Shown: positions 50,894-60,229 of the stretch, piece after piece
Position numbering within the stretch: the stretch's first letter is position 1
Layout of the letters: each line of letters starts with the position of its first letter
Source of the DNA: Candidatus Saccharimonadota bacterium
GTDB taxonomy: Bacteria; Patescibacteriota; Saccharimonadia; Saccharimonadales; Saccharimonadaceae
Length of the DNA: 64,000 nt
Reading direction: 5' to 3'
Assembly (NCBI GenBank): GCA_017418275.1
Contig: JAFONX010000025.1
Location: forward strand, 44,600-108,599
Notes under the pieces: generated by a model
Told to the model about the DNA's origin: nothing
Database searches by the model: none
Seen by the model: the letters and a program-made list of their open reading frames with translations, nothing else
Translations under genes and position numbers: made by a program

Positions 50894-51247
50894 TTATTTG
50901 TAGGTGCGACAGCTAGTTCCATCACTGAAGTTAATGACGGAATACCCGTTTGAATTGCCGAGGCTGTACTCAAGATCTGTCACGAGTTGGCGCACGGTCT
51001 CTTTCCATCTCTTTTCGCCCTTTTTGCCCTTAAGAGTTGGCCCGTCTATTTGTAGTATCACGGCCGGATAACCCTGAGTTCTTGCAGCGATGACGGTACA
51101 GAAAAGCTGTTTGTCGCGTGAGGATTCGATCAGCATTTCGTCGATCTTCTCGAGATCTGGCTGACCTTCAAAGGCATAGCTTCCGTCAATGATTGAAATG
51201 GACGAAAATGCCCACAATCTTTTAGTAGTGAAAGGTCCTTGGCTCAT
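50894..51247 (-). CDS. Hypothetical protein
   Basis: A 117-residue protein, mixed alpha/beta, with WAFSSISIIDGSYAFEGQPD, LFCTVIAARTQGYPAVILQIDG and a C-terminal SVINFSDGTSCRTYK. Not recognised and without export signal. The Shine-Dalgarno GGAGG 5 nt upstream fixes the ATG at 51247. It has its own promoter with a ~75-nt leader that begins with a hairpin, and its own terminator. Confidence 0.65.
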   Translation of the reverse strand: MSQGPFTTKRLWAFSSISIIDGSYAFEGQPDLEKIDEMLIESSRDKQLFCTVIAARTQGYPAVILQIDGPTLKGKKGEKRWKETVRQLVTDLEYSLGNSNGYSVINFSDGTSCRTYK

Positions 51248-51302
51248 AAAACCTCCATCGTCAGAGTGAAATACTTTAAGCGGTTTTCCGCGCTCTGGCA
51301 AA

Positions 51303-51359
51303 TCTTGCCTCGCAGGCAAAGATTCTGTCATTATACCATAATCGCGCCTAAAAGTCAAT
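51303..51359 (-). promoter_or_regulatory. Promoter and 5' hairpin of the 117-residue gene
   Basis: On the minus strand TTGACT (51354-51359), 18-nt spacer, TATAAT (51330-51335). The transcript then opens with a 10-bp hairpin with one bulge (AATCTT-T-GCCT / AGGCAAGATT, about 51303-51326). Confidence 0.7.
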
Positions 51360-51364
51360 GGTGT

Positions 51365-51391
51365 AAAAAATAGACCCCTGTTCGGGGTCTA
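51365..51391 (-). terminator. Terminator of yebC
   Basis: TAGACCCC and GGGGTCTA pair, followed by six T residues on the minus strand. Confidence 0.9.
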
Positions 51392-51402
51392 CTCTGTTTT
51401 GA

Positions 51403-52104
51403 TTAAGCTGCGTTAGTATGAACCGCTACGACATCGTCTAGGTCGTCGATAGCATCGAGGATTTTCTCGACTTTTTCGGCAGTATCGCCTTCGACTTCGA
51501 CTTCGTTGTTTGGAACGTATTTGAGTTCAGCTTCCTTAATTTCGTAGCCGGCCGCAATGAGACCTTCGCGTACTTTGGCAAGGTCGCCAGAGGCGGTATA
51601 GATGGTCGTACCATCTTCTTCGTCAGTAACATCTTCGGCGCCAGCATCGAGGGCTGCCATCATGACTTCGTCACCCTTACTCTCGGTAAAGATTACGCCC
51701 TTGCGGGTAAACTGGAACATAACTGAACCAGGATCCGCCATGCGACCACCGTTCTTTTCGAGAGTGTGGCGCACTTCTGGCATTGTGCGATTCTTGTTAT
51801 CGGTTGCGACCTCAATAATAATACCGATGCCTCCCGGACCATAGGCTTCGTAGGTTTCCTCAATGAGGGCTGCGGCGTTTTTGTCTGCAACGCGAGCGAT
51901 AGCACGTTCGATGTTTGCCTTTGGCATGTTAGCAAGGCGCGCTTTTTCGAGAACCATGGCGAGAGACGGATTCATTGTTGGGTCGGTACCGCTACGTGCG
52001 GCGATTGCGATTTGGTTGCCGATTTTTGTAAAAAGGGCACCACGCTTGGCATCAACTACAGCTTTCTGGCGCTTAGTTGTTGCCCATTTTGAATGTCCGC
52101 TCAT
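51403..52104 (-). CDS. yebC: YebC/PmpR-family protein
   Basis: A 233-residue YebC/PmpR/TACO1-family protein, long annotated as a transcription regulator and also proposed to help ribosomes through difficult stretches. Signatures: MSGHSKWATTKRQKAVVDAKR, MPKANIERAI, YEAYGPGGIGIIIE and DRKR-like NKNRTMPEVRHTLEKNGG. Normal length. The Shine-Dalgarno is AAGGAGA. Confidence 0.95.
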   Translation of the reverse strand: MSGHSKWATTKRQKAVVDAKRGALFTKIGNQIAIAARSGTDPTMNPSLAMVLEKARLANMPKANIERAIARVADKNAAALIEETYEAYGPGGIGIIIEVATDNKNRTMPEVRHTLEKNGGRMADPGSVMFQFTRKGVIFTESKGDEVMMAALDAGAEDVTDEEDGTTIYTASGDLAKVREGLIAAGYEIKEAELKYVPNNEVEVEGDTAEKVEKILDAIDDLDDVVAVHTNAA

Positions 52105-52257
52105 CTCTTCTCCTTAATCTTATTGTTATCTGTTAAATATCTTAGCATATTAGCCCCTAAAATGCGAAAAATGCAAAAGGTATTCATGCTTATGCTTGGC
52201 GATAAGACTAGAAAAATGATAATCTCTAGGCGCTTAAACAAAAAGGAGGTTATACAA

Positions 52258-52668
52258 ATGAAAATTTATCGCAGAATGAGGATTTCGCTGTCGGAATTGG
52301 ATCGTTTGCGAGACGAGCTTGATGACTATGCTTGGATTGCCTTAGATCTGAAGCGTAGTGCGGTTTGCGTAGGCGATGAATATATTGGTGATTTGCGTGA
52401 TGTTTTAATGCAGCATCGCTCTTCGGTTGAAAATATTTACTGTGTTGGGCTAAACATGGCGACTGGCGACATAAATTTTCTCAAGACCTTTAATCGGCGT
52501 AACCCAAAAGTGGGCTACGGTGGCAGTATTTCGGAGGAAGCAAAAAAGGAGATTTCACATCAGATAGAATACTTCTTTGCGGGCTTACCTATATTCGAGG
52601 CGGCAGCGAAAATGCAAAGGAGAAACTCGAAGCGTCTAATTCCGCCTCTAGCTCGTGCTAGTATTTAA
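52258..52668 (+). CDS. Hypothetical protein
   Basis: A 136-residue basic protein with a helical start (RISLSELDRLRDELDDYA), a beta-rich centre (WIALDLKRSAVCVGDEYIGDL) and a C-terminal basic tail (KMQRRNSKRLIPPLARA). Not recognised. A perfect AAGGAGG (52243-52249) lies 8 nt before the ATG and fixes the start, although the frame is open further upstream. It lies just before recA. Confidence 0.7.
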   Translation: MKIYRRMRISLSELDRLRDELDDYAWIALDLKRSAVCVGDEYIGDLRDVLMQHRSSVENIYCVGLNMATGDINFLKTFNRRNPKVGYGGSISEEAKKEISHQIEYFFAGLPIFEAAAKMQRRNSKRLIPPLARASI

Positions 52669-52714
52669 AGATGCTATCGGTTAAAATATAAGGTATAAAA
52701 TACAGGAGGTATAA

Positions 52715-53785
52715 GTGGCTAAGAAAAGTCAGGAAGATGCAGTAGCGGCTGGGGCGACTGAAACTTCGAAAAAAAATAAAAGCGAATCCGCAATGGACGA
52801 AGGCAAAAAGCAAGCCTTGAGCCTTGCTTTGTCTCAGATTACGAAGCAGTTTGGTGATGGCTCTATCATGAAACTTGGCGAAAAGTCTAAGATTGATGTT
52901 GAGCTTTTTTCGTCTGGCTCGCTATCGCTAGATTTAGCGCTCGGTGGCGGCTATCCAAAGGGCCGTATTATCGAGATTTATGGTCCAGAATCATCTGGTA
53001 AGACTACCTTGGCACTTCATGCAATTTCTGAGATTCAGAAGCAGGGTGGTCAAGCGGCTTTTATTGATGCGGAGCACGCGCTTGACCCATCCTATGCGCG
53101 CAAGATTGGCGTAGATACTGGTAATTTGCTGATTTCTCAGCCAGACAATGGTGAGCAGGCGCTCGAAATTTGTGAAACTTTAGTACGCTCTGGTGCAGTA
53201 GACTTGATTGTGGTCGACTCCGTAGCGGCACTTGTTCCTCAGGCAGAAATTGACGGTGACATGGGTGATGCGCAGATGGGCCTTCAGGCTCGTCTCATGA
53301 GCCAGGCGATGCGCAAACTTACGGGTGTTATTAGCAAGACGAAAGCTACCGTTATCTTTATTAACCAGATCCGCATGAAAATCGGTGTAATGTTTGGCAA
53401 TCCTGAAACCACGACTGGTGGTAACGCTTTGAAATTCTACGCTTCTGTCCGTATGGATATTCGCCGCATCGGTCAGATTAAGAGTGGCGAAGATATTTCC
53501 GGTAACCGCACTAAGATTAAAATCGTCAAGAATAAAATCGCGGCGCCGTTCCGCACTGCCGAATTTGACATTATGTATAACGAGGGCATCAGTAAGGTTG
53601 GCGATGTCTTGGATTTGGCTGTGAAATATGGCGTAATGGATAAAGCTGGCGCTTTCTTGAAGTATAATGGCGAGACTCTGGGTCAAGGCCGTGAAGCAGT
53701 CAAGAAACTCTTCAAAGAAAAACCAGAATTGATGGACGAAATCGAAAAGAAGGTTCGCGAAGCAGCGAAAAACGCTGAGGAATAA
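52715..53785 (+). CDS. recA: Recombinase RecA
   Basis: A 356-residue RecA: Walker [16 protein letters not shown], the MAW-like [36 protein letters not shown]1 and L2 DNA-binding loops with [21 protein letters not shown], and a helical C-terminus. An extra ~35-residue Ala/Lys/Ser-rich N-terminus precedes the normal start. It pairs homologous DNA in repair and transformation. The start is GTG after AGGAGG. recX follows 5 nt behind. No SOS box was recognised upstream. Confidence 0.98.
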   Translation: MAKKSQEDAVAAGATETSKKNKSESAMDEGKKQALSLALSQITKQFGDGSIMKLGEKSKIDVELFSSGSLSLDLALGGGYPKGRIIEIYGPESSGKTTLALHAISEIQKQGGQAAFIDAEHALDPSYARKIGVDTGNLLISQPDNGEQALEICETLVRSGAVDLIVVDSVAALVPQAEIDGDMGDAQMGLQARLMSQAMRKLTGVISKTKATVIFINQIRMKIGVMFGNPETTTGGNALKFYASVRMDIRRIGQIKSGEDISGNRTKIKIVKNKIAAPFRTAEFDIMYNEGISKVGDVLDLAVKYGVMDKAGAFLKYNGETLGQGREAVKKLFKEKPELMDEIEKKVREAAKNAEE

Positions 53786-53790
53786 TTTCC

Positions 53791-54525
53791 ATGGCGCTCG
53801 AAATCGCTACGATTTTTGATAACCCAAACGATCTCACTCCGAAAGCTAAAGAACGTATTGTTACAGACATCAAAGAGGCGGTCCGTGACCGAGATCGCCT
53901 CAATGTTTACATTGATCGTAAGTTTTTCTGTTCACTCGCCTTGTCACAAGTGGTAGATTTGAAGCTTAAAATCGGCAAACAACTTAATGATGAAGATTTG
54001 AAGTCTCTCAGGCGTGCCTCAGAATTTGGGAAACTATATCAGCGCGCCTTGGAATATGCGCTACTTCGCCCGCATTCACAAAAAGAAATGCGGGACTATC
54101 TGAAGAAAAAGACCTTGAACAAAGCAGTGCGCGTGAAGAATCAGAAAACTGGCGAGTATCAAACAAAACAAAAAGAAGGCTTTGATGCGAGTTTGGTTGA
54201 GCCGGTTTTGGCGCGCCTGGTTGAGCGGGGCTACGTAGACGATGAGCGCTTTGCTAAGCTTTGGATTGAGAACCGCTCGACTCGCAAGGGGATCAGTCAA
54301 AAAAAGTTGCGCCTCGAGCTACAATCTAAAGGTATTTCGCAGGATATTATTGATACCTGTCTTTCTGAAGGTGCTCGTGATGAGCGCAAAGAGCTTAAAA
54401 AGGTCATCGCAAAGAAGGCGAAAAAATATCCTGACGAACAGAAACTTATTCAGTATCTGTTACGCCAGGGCTTTAATTATTCTGATGTACTTGAAGCGCT
54501 TTCGACAGTGTCTTCGTCAGAATAG
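53791..54525 (+). CDS. recX: RecA regulator RecX
   Basis: A 244-residue RecX-family protein. The three-helix repeats are seen as LEYALLRPHSQKEMRDYLKKK, LVERGYVDDERFAKLWIENR and KKLRLELQSKGISQDIID. The first ~60 residues are an extra N-terminal part. RecX binds in the RecA filament groove and limits its activity. It is cotranscribed with recA (5-nt gap). Its last 49 nt overlap the convergent PRC-barrel gene. Confidence 0.93.
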   Translation: MALEIATIFDNPNDLTPKAKERIVTDIKEAVRDRDRLNVYIDRKFFCSLALSQVVDLKLKIGKQLNDEDLKSLRRASEFGKLYQRALEYALLRPHSQKEMRDYLKKKTLNKAVRVKNQKTGEYQTKQKEGFDASLVEPVLARLVERGYVDDERFAKLWIENRSTRKGISQKKLRLELQSKGISQDIIDTCLSEGARDERKELKKVIAKKAKKYPDEQKLIQYLLRQGFNYSDVLEALSTVSSSE

Positions 54526-55091
54526 CGTGGTTTACGGAAAGGATTGACGTAGTTTTGGACGAATTCCTTTTCTTTTGATTTTTTGGAAATTTTTACCTTT
54601 TCGCGTTCGTGACGAATTGTAATCTTGTAATCGTCAATCTCGACAATCTGTGAACGATTAATGGTGAGTTCTGGATCAATAAATGAATCGAGTAATGGAC
54701 GTTGTACGATGAGCTGGAAAATTGAAAAGCTACCCGAGTCGAGTGTATAGTCGATGACTTTACCGAGTTTTTTACCATCTTTCGTGACGACTTTAAGGCC
54801 GACTAGCTTGAATTCTAGATCCATTACCTTGTCGAGCTTTACGACGTCTTCGCGCTCGACGAAGCGGTCGGTTGAATCCACGATAAAACCGTCGTCGCTA
54901 AACTCGCGGATATCATTAATCATCAAGATATTACCCGCTTCTGGGTCGTCGATATCTGCGCCGTCAGTTTCGTAAGCGATCACGCTAAGCGATTCTGGAT
55001 CTATGACGGGAGCAACGGTACGCGCAACCTCTCCGCCGACATGTAGGCTGAGGATAGGGAAATTAATCAGATTAGAGCCAATCACTAGCAT
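54477..55091 (-). CDS. PRC-barrel domain protein
   Basis: A 204-residue protein with two PRC-barrel-like halves: residues 1-~75 (LVIGSNLINFPILSLHVGGEV, AYETDGADIDDPEAG) and ~85-150 (DLEFKLVGLKVVTKDGKKLGKVIDY), followed by a charged tail ending in SSASSTSE-like residues. PRC barrels bind RNA or ribosomal partners (RimM) or sit in photosynthetic centres. Here the role is unknown. An extended TATAAT lies about 30 nt upstream and a GGAG before the ATG. The 3' end overlaps recX by 49 nt. Confidence 0.8.
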   Translation of the reverse strand: MLVIGSNLINFPILSLHVGGEVARTVAPVIDPESLSVIAYETDGADIDDPEAGNILMINDIREFSDDGFIVDSTDRFVEREDVVKLDKVMDLEFKLVGLKVVTKDGKKLGKVIDYTLDSGSFSIFQLIVQRPLLDSFIDPELTINRSQIVEIDDYKITIRHEREKVKISKKSKEKEFVQNYVNPFRKPRYSDEDTVESASSTSE

Positions 55092-55128
55092 TTTTCTTTA
55101 AACTCCGCTTATGAAATAATTATAGCAT

Positions 55129-55983
55129 ATGAGAAAACTCCTCGCGGTGTCGGGTGGGATTGATTCGGTTGTAATGTTGCATCTTTTTCGTGGTGAAAAA
55201 AATGCCGCCGTTGTGCATTTTGATCACGGCATCCGTGAGAGTTCGGCAGAGGACTGTGCTTTTGTTGAAAAACTGGCTGAGGAATATGGTTTGCCATTCT
55301 ATTCGAAACGCGCGGAACTTGGCGAGGATTGTTCCGAAGAAAAAGCACGCGCCAGTCGCTATGCATTTTTTGAAAGTTTACTCGAGTCGCCAGAGGACAA
55401 AATTTATACGGCGCACCATCGCGACGATTTGCTAGAATCGGTTGTAATTAATCTACTACGCGGTACAGGTTGGCGAGGCTTAAGTCCGCTCCGAAATGCA
55501 AAAATCGAGCGCCCACTTCTAGACTGGACGAAGGCGGATATTTATCGCTATGCTACTGAGCATCGCTTACGTTTTCGCTTAGACCAGACTAATAGCAATG
55601 AAAAGTATCTGCGGAATCGTGTTCGAGATAAGCTACGTGAGCTATCTGAAACGAAAAAGCAGGAATTAGTGCAGCTCAGTTTAAAACAACGTGAACTAGC
55701 AGATGAAATTGATGAAATCTTAAAAAACATTGCACCGAATGGTCCACAATTCGAGCGCGAGTTCTTTTGTGAACTTTCACGAGCGGAAGCGATGGAGTTT
55801 TTGCGTTTCTGTCTGGCGTCATATGTAAGCCTAACGCGTCCGCAGTTTGAACGCGCATTACGGGCTATCAGGGAATATCTTCCTGGCAAACGTTTTAGCT
55901 TGTCTAAAGATTTATTTTTGTTGATACATAAATATTACTTCGAAATAGAGAAGAGCGGGGCTAAGAATTTGCCCACTCATTAA
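55129..55983 (+). CDS. tilS: tRNA(Ile)-lysidine synthetase
   Basis: A 284-residue PP-loop ATPase. The signature LAVSGGIDSVVMLHLF, HFDHGIRESSAEDCAFVE, ARASRYAFFE and TAHHRDDLLESVVINLLRG are diagnostic of TilS, with LSPLRNAKIERPLLDWTKADI following. It joins lysine to C34 of tRNA-Ile2 so that the CAU anticodon reads AUA. The substrate tRNA is at 21669-21744. It lacks much of the C-terminal domain of long TilS proteins, which is common in short family members. Confidence 0.95.
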   Translation: MRKLLAVSGGIDSVVMLHLFRGEKNAAVVHFDHGIRESSAEDCAFVEKLAEEYGLPFYSKRAELGEDCSEEKARASRYAFFESLLESPEDKIYTAHHRDDLLESVVINLLRGTGWRGLSPLRNAKIERPLLDWTKADIYRYATEHRLRFRLDQTNSNEKYLRNRVRDKLRELSETKKQELVQLSLKQRELADEIDEILKNIAPNGPQFEREFFCELSRAEAMEFLRFCLASYVSLTRPQFERALRAIREYLPGKRFSLSKDLFLLIHKYYFEIEKSGAKNLPTH

Positions 55984-56005
55984 GATTATGATAAGATTTA
56001 TAGAT

Positions 56006-57226
56006 ATGAGATTCCGTAAGAAACAGGCACGAAACCTGTTATTACTCCTCCTTGTTGTCGCTACGGTCCTTGCTCTAGGAATCGTCTTTAGGGGACGACA
56101 AACTTTTGCCGAAGCTGAAGGTGACCTTATTTCTGACGCCGTCGAAGAAAACGAAACCGCAGAAAGTGAACACTATATTAATATTTACGATAACGGCACG
56201 CATATTACCGTCCGTAGCGATGCTACTACCGTGCGCGAGGTATTAGAGCGAGCTGAAATCAGATATACCGATAGAGATAATGTTGAACCTGGGTTAGATG
56301 AAGAAATTGATGGGCGCGAATATAATATCAATATTTATCGTGCGCGTCGCGTTTTGGTGCTCGATGGTGGTGAAAAACATTATGCCAATACAGCCAAAAT
56401 GGTGCCCGAGGATATTGCCGAGGTGGCAGGCGTCGAGTTGAAAGACAAAGACATTGTAAAACTAGTGCATTATGACGACATTCTTGAAACTGGTATGCTG
56501 TCAGCCTTTCAGGTGGTGCGTGCTAAGACTGTCAAGCTAGATTATTACGGCAAGAAAACTACCCTTCGTACTCAGGCAAAGACGGTCGAAGAGTTCTTAA
56601 ACGAGCAAAATATTTCGACGGATAAAGAGAAAAACTGGGTTTCGATACCACTCGAACAAGCCTTAGCTAGTACGAATGAAATTTCGGTTTATCTGCAGGG
56701 TAAACAAACGATTACTGTTGATGAAACGATTCCGTTTTCTGAACGCGTAAACTATGACTATGACCTCACTTGGGGGCAAGAAAAGATTACGCAGCCTGGG
56801 CAAAATGGTCAGAAAACGGTTACTTATGAGATTGATATGCGTGACGGCATAGAAATTTCACGCGAGTATGTGTCAGAAATCGTAACGCGCGAAACTGTCG
56901 AGCAGATTAAGACGGTCGGGCGTAAGGCTACGCTCCCGCCAGGCTCGCACGAAGATTGGATGGCGGCGGCCGGCATTGATTCAGGGGATTATGGCTACGT
57001 GAACTATATTATTAGTCACGAATCGGGTTGGCGCCCGTACGCGGTTTCGTCGAATGGCTACTATGGCTTATATCAGACAAATCAAGCACGTCTCATTGCG
57101 GCCTGTGGTGAAGGCTGGATGAATGATCCTGTCTGCCAGCTTCGCTCGGCAACCTCGTACGCTACAGGACGCTACGGCTCTTGGGCGGGCGCATATCAAT
57201 TCTGGGTATCACATAATTGGTGGTAG
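56006..57226 (+). CDS. YabE/Rpf-like secreted hydrolase with DUF348 and G5 domains
   Basis: A 406-residue exported protein. N-terminal signal/anchor (NLLLLLLVVATVLALGIVF), then two DUF348 ubiquitin-like domains (HITVRSDATTVREVLERAEI and KKTTLRTQAKTVEEFLNEQ), a G5 domain (ERVNYDYDLTWGQEKITQPGQNG, VTYEI), and a C-terminal lysozyme/transglycosylase-like domain (DYGYVNYIISHESGWRPYAVSSNGYYGLYQ) with Glu as the likely acid. The set is that of resuscitation-promoting factors and YabE, which cleave peptidoglycan glycan strands. The start at 56006 rather than 55988 is chosen because TAAGAT (55992-55997, extended by TG) is 8 nt before it. rsmA follows 7 nt behind. Confidence 0.9.
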   Translation: MRFRKKQARNLLLLLLVVATVLALGIVFRGRQTFAEAEGDLISDAVEENETAESEHYINIYDNGTHITVRSDATTVREVLERAEIRYTDRDNVEPGLDEEIDGREYNINIYRARRVLVLDGGEKHYANTAKMVPEDIAEVAGVELKDKDIVKLVHYDDILETGMLSAFQVVRAKTVKLDYYGKKTTLRTQAKTVEEFLNEQNISTDKEKNWVSIPLEQALASTNEISVYLQGKQTITVDETIPFSERVNYDYDLTWGQEKITQPGQNGQKTVTYEIDMRDGIEISREYVSEIVTRETVEQIKTVGRKATLPPGSHEDWMAAAGIDSGDYGYVNYIISHESGWRPYAVSSNGYYGLYQTNQARLIAACGEGWMNDPVCQLRSATSYATGRYGSWAGAYQFWVSHNWW

Positions 57227-57233
57227 GAGAAAT

Positions 57234-58001
57234 ATGAAAAATCGTAAATCATTAGGACAAAACTGGCTTAAAGATCGCGACATCTTACTGGACATCGCGG
57301 ATTTGGCGAGTGCAGAAAATACGGAAACCGTACTTGAAATTGGTCCTGGTCTCGGCACGCTCACTTCGGCGCTATTTAAGTTTTTTGAACAGGTTATTTC
57401 AGTTGAGCTTGATGATAATCTAGCAGCGAATCTACCAAAATCTTTTCCAGGTAAAAATTTGCGTGTAATACACGAGGATATTTTGAATCTAGATATTATG
57501 GCGCTTAATTTGCCAAAGAATTATGTTGTAGCGGGAAATATTCCGTATTACATTACTTCGCCGATTATCATGAAGTTCTTGCATGAGTCGCATAAGCCGC
57601 GCAAGATCGTTTTCTTAATGCAAAAAGAAGTGGCCGAGCGTCTCTGCGCGGAACAGGGGGATTATTCGGTCCTGGGTTTAACGGCGCAAATCTATGCCAA
57701 GGTGACGGCTGGTCCGGTAGTCGGCCGCGAATTCTTTACGCCGCCGCCAAAGGTAGATTCTCAGGTTGTAGTTTTTGAGCCTTATGAAAAACCGCTCGCC
57801 ACGGAATCAACCTTGGCTTTGATTCGCTTAGGCTTTTCTGCGCCACGCAAAAAACTACTCGGCAATCTGACTGCTGGTCTCCAAATGCCACGCGAGAAAC
57901 TTGAGCAGATCTTTGAGAAGCTAAAACTCGATTTAAATATTCGTCCAGCTCAACTTTCGATTGAGGACTGGAAAAAGCTTGAAACCGAAATTAAACGATA
58001 A
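57234..58001 (+). CDS. rsmA: 16S rRNA dimethyladenosine transferase
   Basis: A 255-residue KsgA/RsmA methyltransferase that dimethylates two adjacent adenines near the 3' end of 16S rRNA. Motifs: KSLGQNWL, TVLEIGPGLGTLTSAL (SAM site), VISVELD, VVAGNIPYYITSPI (NxPY catalytic motif) and FTPPPKVDSQVV. A GGAGA Shine-Dalgarno precedes the ATG at 57234. It is cotranscribed with the preceding YabE/Rpf-like gene, an arrangement (yabE, rnmV, ksgA) also known from Bacillus. Confidence 0.96.
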   Translation: MKNRKSLGQNWLKDRDILLDIADLASAENTETVLEIGPGLGTLTSALFKFFEQVISVELDDNLAANLPKSFPGKNLRVIHEDILNLDIMALNLPKNYVVAGNIPYYITSPIIMKFLHESHKPRKIVFLMQKEVAERLCAEQGDYSVLGLTAQIYAKVTAGPVVGREFFTPPPKVDSQVVVFEPYEKPLATESTLALIRLGFSAPRKKLLGNLTAGLQMPREKLEQIFEKLKLDLNIRPAQLSIEDWKKLETEIKR

Positions 58002-58054
58002 CTGGCTAGAGTATAGGGTGGTCGCCAAGGGATTAAAATGATATAATATTTTGT

Positions 58055-59464
58055 ATGAAAAAATACTATATCACCACAGCAATCCCATATGTCAACGGCA
58101 ATCCACATTTGGGCCACGTTATGGACTATATCTTGGCCGATGTGCTGAGGCGATATATGATAATGCGCGGCGCTGATGTTCGTTTTCAGGCTGGTACTGA
58201 CGAACACGGTAGCAAAATCTTTAAGAAGGCAGGCGAATCTGGTCTGCCGGTACAAGAATATGTCGATCAAAACGCAAAACGTTTCCAGGATTTTATTCGT
58301 GAACTTGGCGTAGAATATACAGATTATGTGCGTACAACTGACCCTGATCATATGCGTCGTTGCCAGGAAATTTGGCAGAAACTTAGCGACCATATTTACA
58401 AAGACCGCTATGAAGGTTGGTATTGTGAAGGTTGTGAGGGCTATGTTACGGATAAAGAACATGACGAAAACAACGGCGTCTGCCCAGACCATCAGAAACC
58501 TTATGTAAAACTCAGCGAAGAAAACTACTACCTCCGTATTGCGGACTTTAAGGATAAAATTCGCGAAGCCATCGAAAAAGACGAGATGAAAATCACGCCG
58601 AGCTTCCGCAAAAAGGAATTCTTGAATCAGCTCAAGGATATGCCAGATGTCTCAATTTCTCGTCCGAAAGAGAAAGTGCAGTGGGGTATTCCGGTCCCTG
58701 GCGACGAAGATCAGGTGATGTATGTCTGGATCGATGCACTTTCGAACTATATTACAGTACTCGGTTATCCAGATCAGGATATTTCGGATAGCTGGCCAGC
58801 CGATACGCAGGTGATTGGCAAAGATATTATGCGCTTCCATGCTGGCATTTGGCCGACGATTCTTCTCGCGCTCGGACTACCTTTGCCGAAGAATTTGCTC
58901 GTGCATGGCTTCGTGACGGTGGATGGTCAGAAGATGAGTAAGAGCATCGGCAATGTGGTAGATCCAGCAGGTATTCTTGAAAAACATGGTCTTGTGCCGC
59001 TACGCTACTTCATTGCGCGCCACGGTTCTGCGACGGATGACGTAGACTTTACTTGGGATAAATACGAAGCGAGTTACAACGAACTCGCGAATGATCTCGG
59101 TAATCTTGTCCAGCGTCTTTCGACGCTCTGCGGTAAGAATGGCGTGAAAGCTCTCGAGGTTGAGCAAAAAGATATTCCGGAATTTGTCGAGTGCATGGAT
59201 AAATATGAATTTAACGCGGCCTTCGAGATTATCTGGGGCAAGATCCAGGAGCTAAATAAGCGCATCGACGAAGAAAAGCCTTGGTCGCTCGCTAAGACTG
59301 ATCCGGAAAAGGCGGTTGAGGTTCTGACGAATCTCTCACAGGATTTAATCGATCTTTGCCCGTATCTTGCTATCTTTATTCCGGATACTGCAAAGCAAAT
59401 CGAGGATGTCTTTACGGCAAAAGAAATTTCTGCGCCAAAGACACCGCTCTTCCCGAAGAACTAA
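58055..59464 (+). CDS. metG: Methionyl-tRNA synthetase
   Basis: A 469-residue class I synthetase: HIGH-type PHLGH in YVNGNPHLGHVMDYILAD, the connective domain with one zinc knuckle half (CEGCEGY), WIDALSNYITVLG, and KMSKS in GQKMSKSIGNVVDP. The C-terminal tRNA-binding dimerisation domain (Arc1p-like) is absent, as in short family members. It charges both tRNA-fMet and tRNA-Met, whose genes are in this window. TATAAT (58042-58047, extended by TG) is 7 nt before the ATG, leaderless. Confidence 0.97.
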   Translation: MKKYYITTAIPYVNGNPHLGHVMDYILADVLRRYMIMRGADVRFQAGTDEHGSKIFKKAGESGLPVQEYVDQNAKRFQDFIRELGVEYTDYVRTTDPDHMRRCQEIWQKLSDHIYKDRYEGWYCEGCEGYVTDKEHDENNGVCPDHQKPYVKLSEENYYLRIADFKDKIREAIEKDEMKITPSFRKKEFLNQLKDMPDVSISRPKEKVQWGIPVPGDEDQVMYVWIDALSNYITVLGYPDQDISDSWPADTQVIGKDIMRFHAGIWPTILLALGLPLPKNLLVHGFVTVDGQKMSKSIGNVVDPAGILEKHGLVPLRYFIARHGSATDDVDFTWDKYEASYNELANDLGNLVQRLSTLCGKNGVKALEVEQKDIPEFVECMDKYEFNAAFEIIWGKIQELNKRIDEEKPWSLAKTDPEKAVEVLTNLSQDLIDLCPYLAIFIPDTAKQIEDVFTAKEISAPKTPLFPKN

Positions 59465-59467
59465 TTA

Positions 59468-59501
59468 TAAAAATAGCCTCCGCAGGGAGGTTATTTTTTA
59501 G
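59468..59501. terminator. Bidirectional terminator between metG and tsaB
   Basis: AATAGCCTCC and GGAGGTTATT pair around GCAG, with an A-run on one side and a T-run on the other. Confidence 0.88.
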
Positions 59502-59823
59502 GCTTTGAAATGTTTGCCTCGCGTCCGTATTCTGGCAGAATGATGTCCATTTTTTCGCCACGCTGATTGTAAAGCGGCACTTGTAGCTGATCTGCCAAGG
59601 TATTTACGACGCAGGCGCCAATGCGTAAACCTGTAAAACTGCCAGGGCCAGAGAAGAAGTGAATTTCTGTGATATCCTGCCAGTCGGCGTTGTTTTCTTG
59701 AAGCTTGTCGTGGATATAGCCGAGTAAATCGCGCGCTAGATTGCGCCCGGAATCCCATTCGTAATGATTATCGCCTAGCTCTAGTATTGTTGTGCTGCTA
59801 GAAGTATTGAGATTAAGCTTCAT
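59491..59823 (-). CDS. tsaB: Half-size TsaB (tRNA t6A synthesis)
   Basis: A 110-residue TsaB with only the N-terminal ASKHA half: LNTSSSTTILELGDN, then IHFFSGPGSFTGLRIGACVVNTLADQL. Full-length TsaB has ~220-230 residues. TsaB is the platform of the TsaBDE complex that makes t6A37 in ANN-reading tRNAs. Its ATG overlaps the end of tsaE by 11 nt and follows GAGGAG, so the two are coupled. It ends in a Lys-rich tail that is not known from the family. Confidence 0.88.
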   Translation of the reverse strand: MKLNLNTSSSTTILELGDNHYEWDSGRNLARDLLGYIHDKLQENNADWQDITEIHFFSGPGSFTGLRIGACVVNTLADQLQVPLYNQRGEKMDIILPEYGREANISKPKK

Positions 59824-60229
59824 ATTTCTCCTCGCTGACTTCGCGTGTATTTTCGTCGAGATTTTTAATGGTGATTCTGAGACGGTTTTCTGGCAAAACG
59901 TCGCGGATACTCTCGCCCCATTCGACAATTGTAATGGTGTTATTATCGGAAACTGAATCGAGTAAATCTTCTGCCATGATGCCTGGATCGTTGAGGCGGT
60001 AAAAGTCATAATGCACGAGGCGGTATTTTTCGCCTTGGTATTCTTTGGAAATCGTGAAAGAAGGGGAGCTAACGGGCTCTTGCACTCTGAGACCAGTTGC
60101 GATGCCGCGCGTGAGAGTGGTTTTGCCGGCACCGACATCGCCAAGCAACTCAAGGACTTGTGGTGCCTGGAGTGACTGCGCGAGTTTTTTACCATACTCG
60201 ATCATTTCTGTTTCGGAGTGAATTAACAT
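59813..60229 (-). CDS. tsaE: TsaE, ATPase of t6A synthesis
   Basis: A 138-residue P-loop protein: VLELLGDVGAGKTTLTRGIATGL (Walker A), SSPSFTISKEY, LVHYDFYRL and IVEWGESI. It powers the TsaBD complex. It overlaps comEC by 7 nt upstream and tsaB by 11 nt downstream, forming a comEC-tsaE-tsaB operon. Confidence 0.95.
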   Translation of the reverse strand: MLIHSETEMIEYGKKLAQSLQAPQVLELLGDVGAGKTTLTRGIATGLRVQEPVSSPSFTISKEYQGEKYRLVHYDFYRLNDPGIMAEDLLDSVSDNNTITIVEWGESIRDVLPENRLRITIKNLDENTREVSEEKYEA

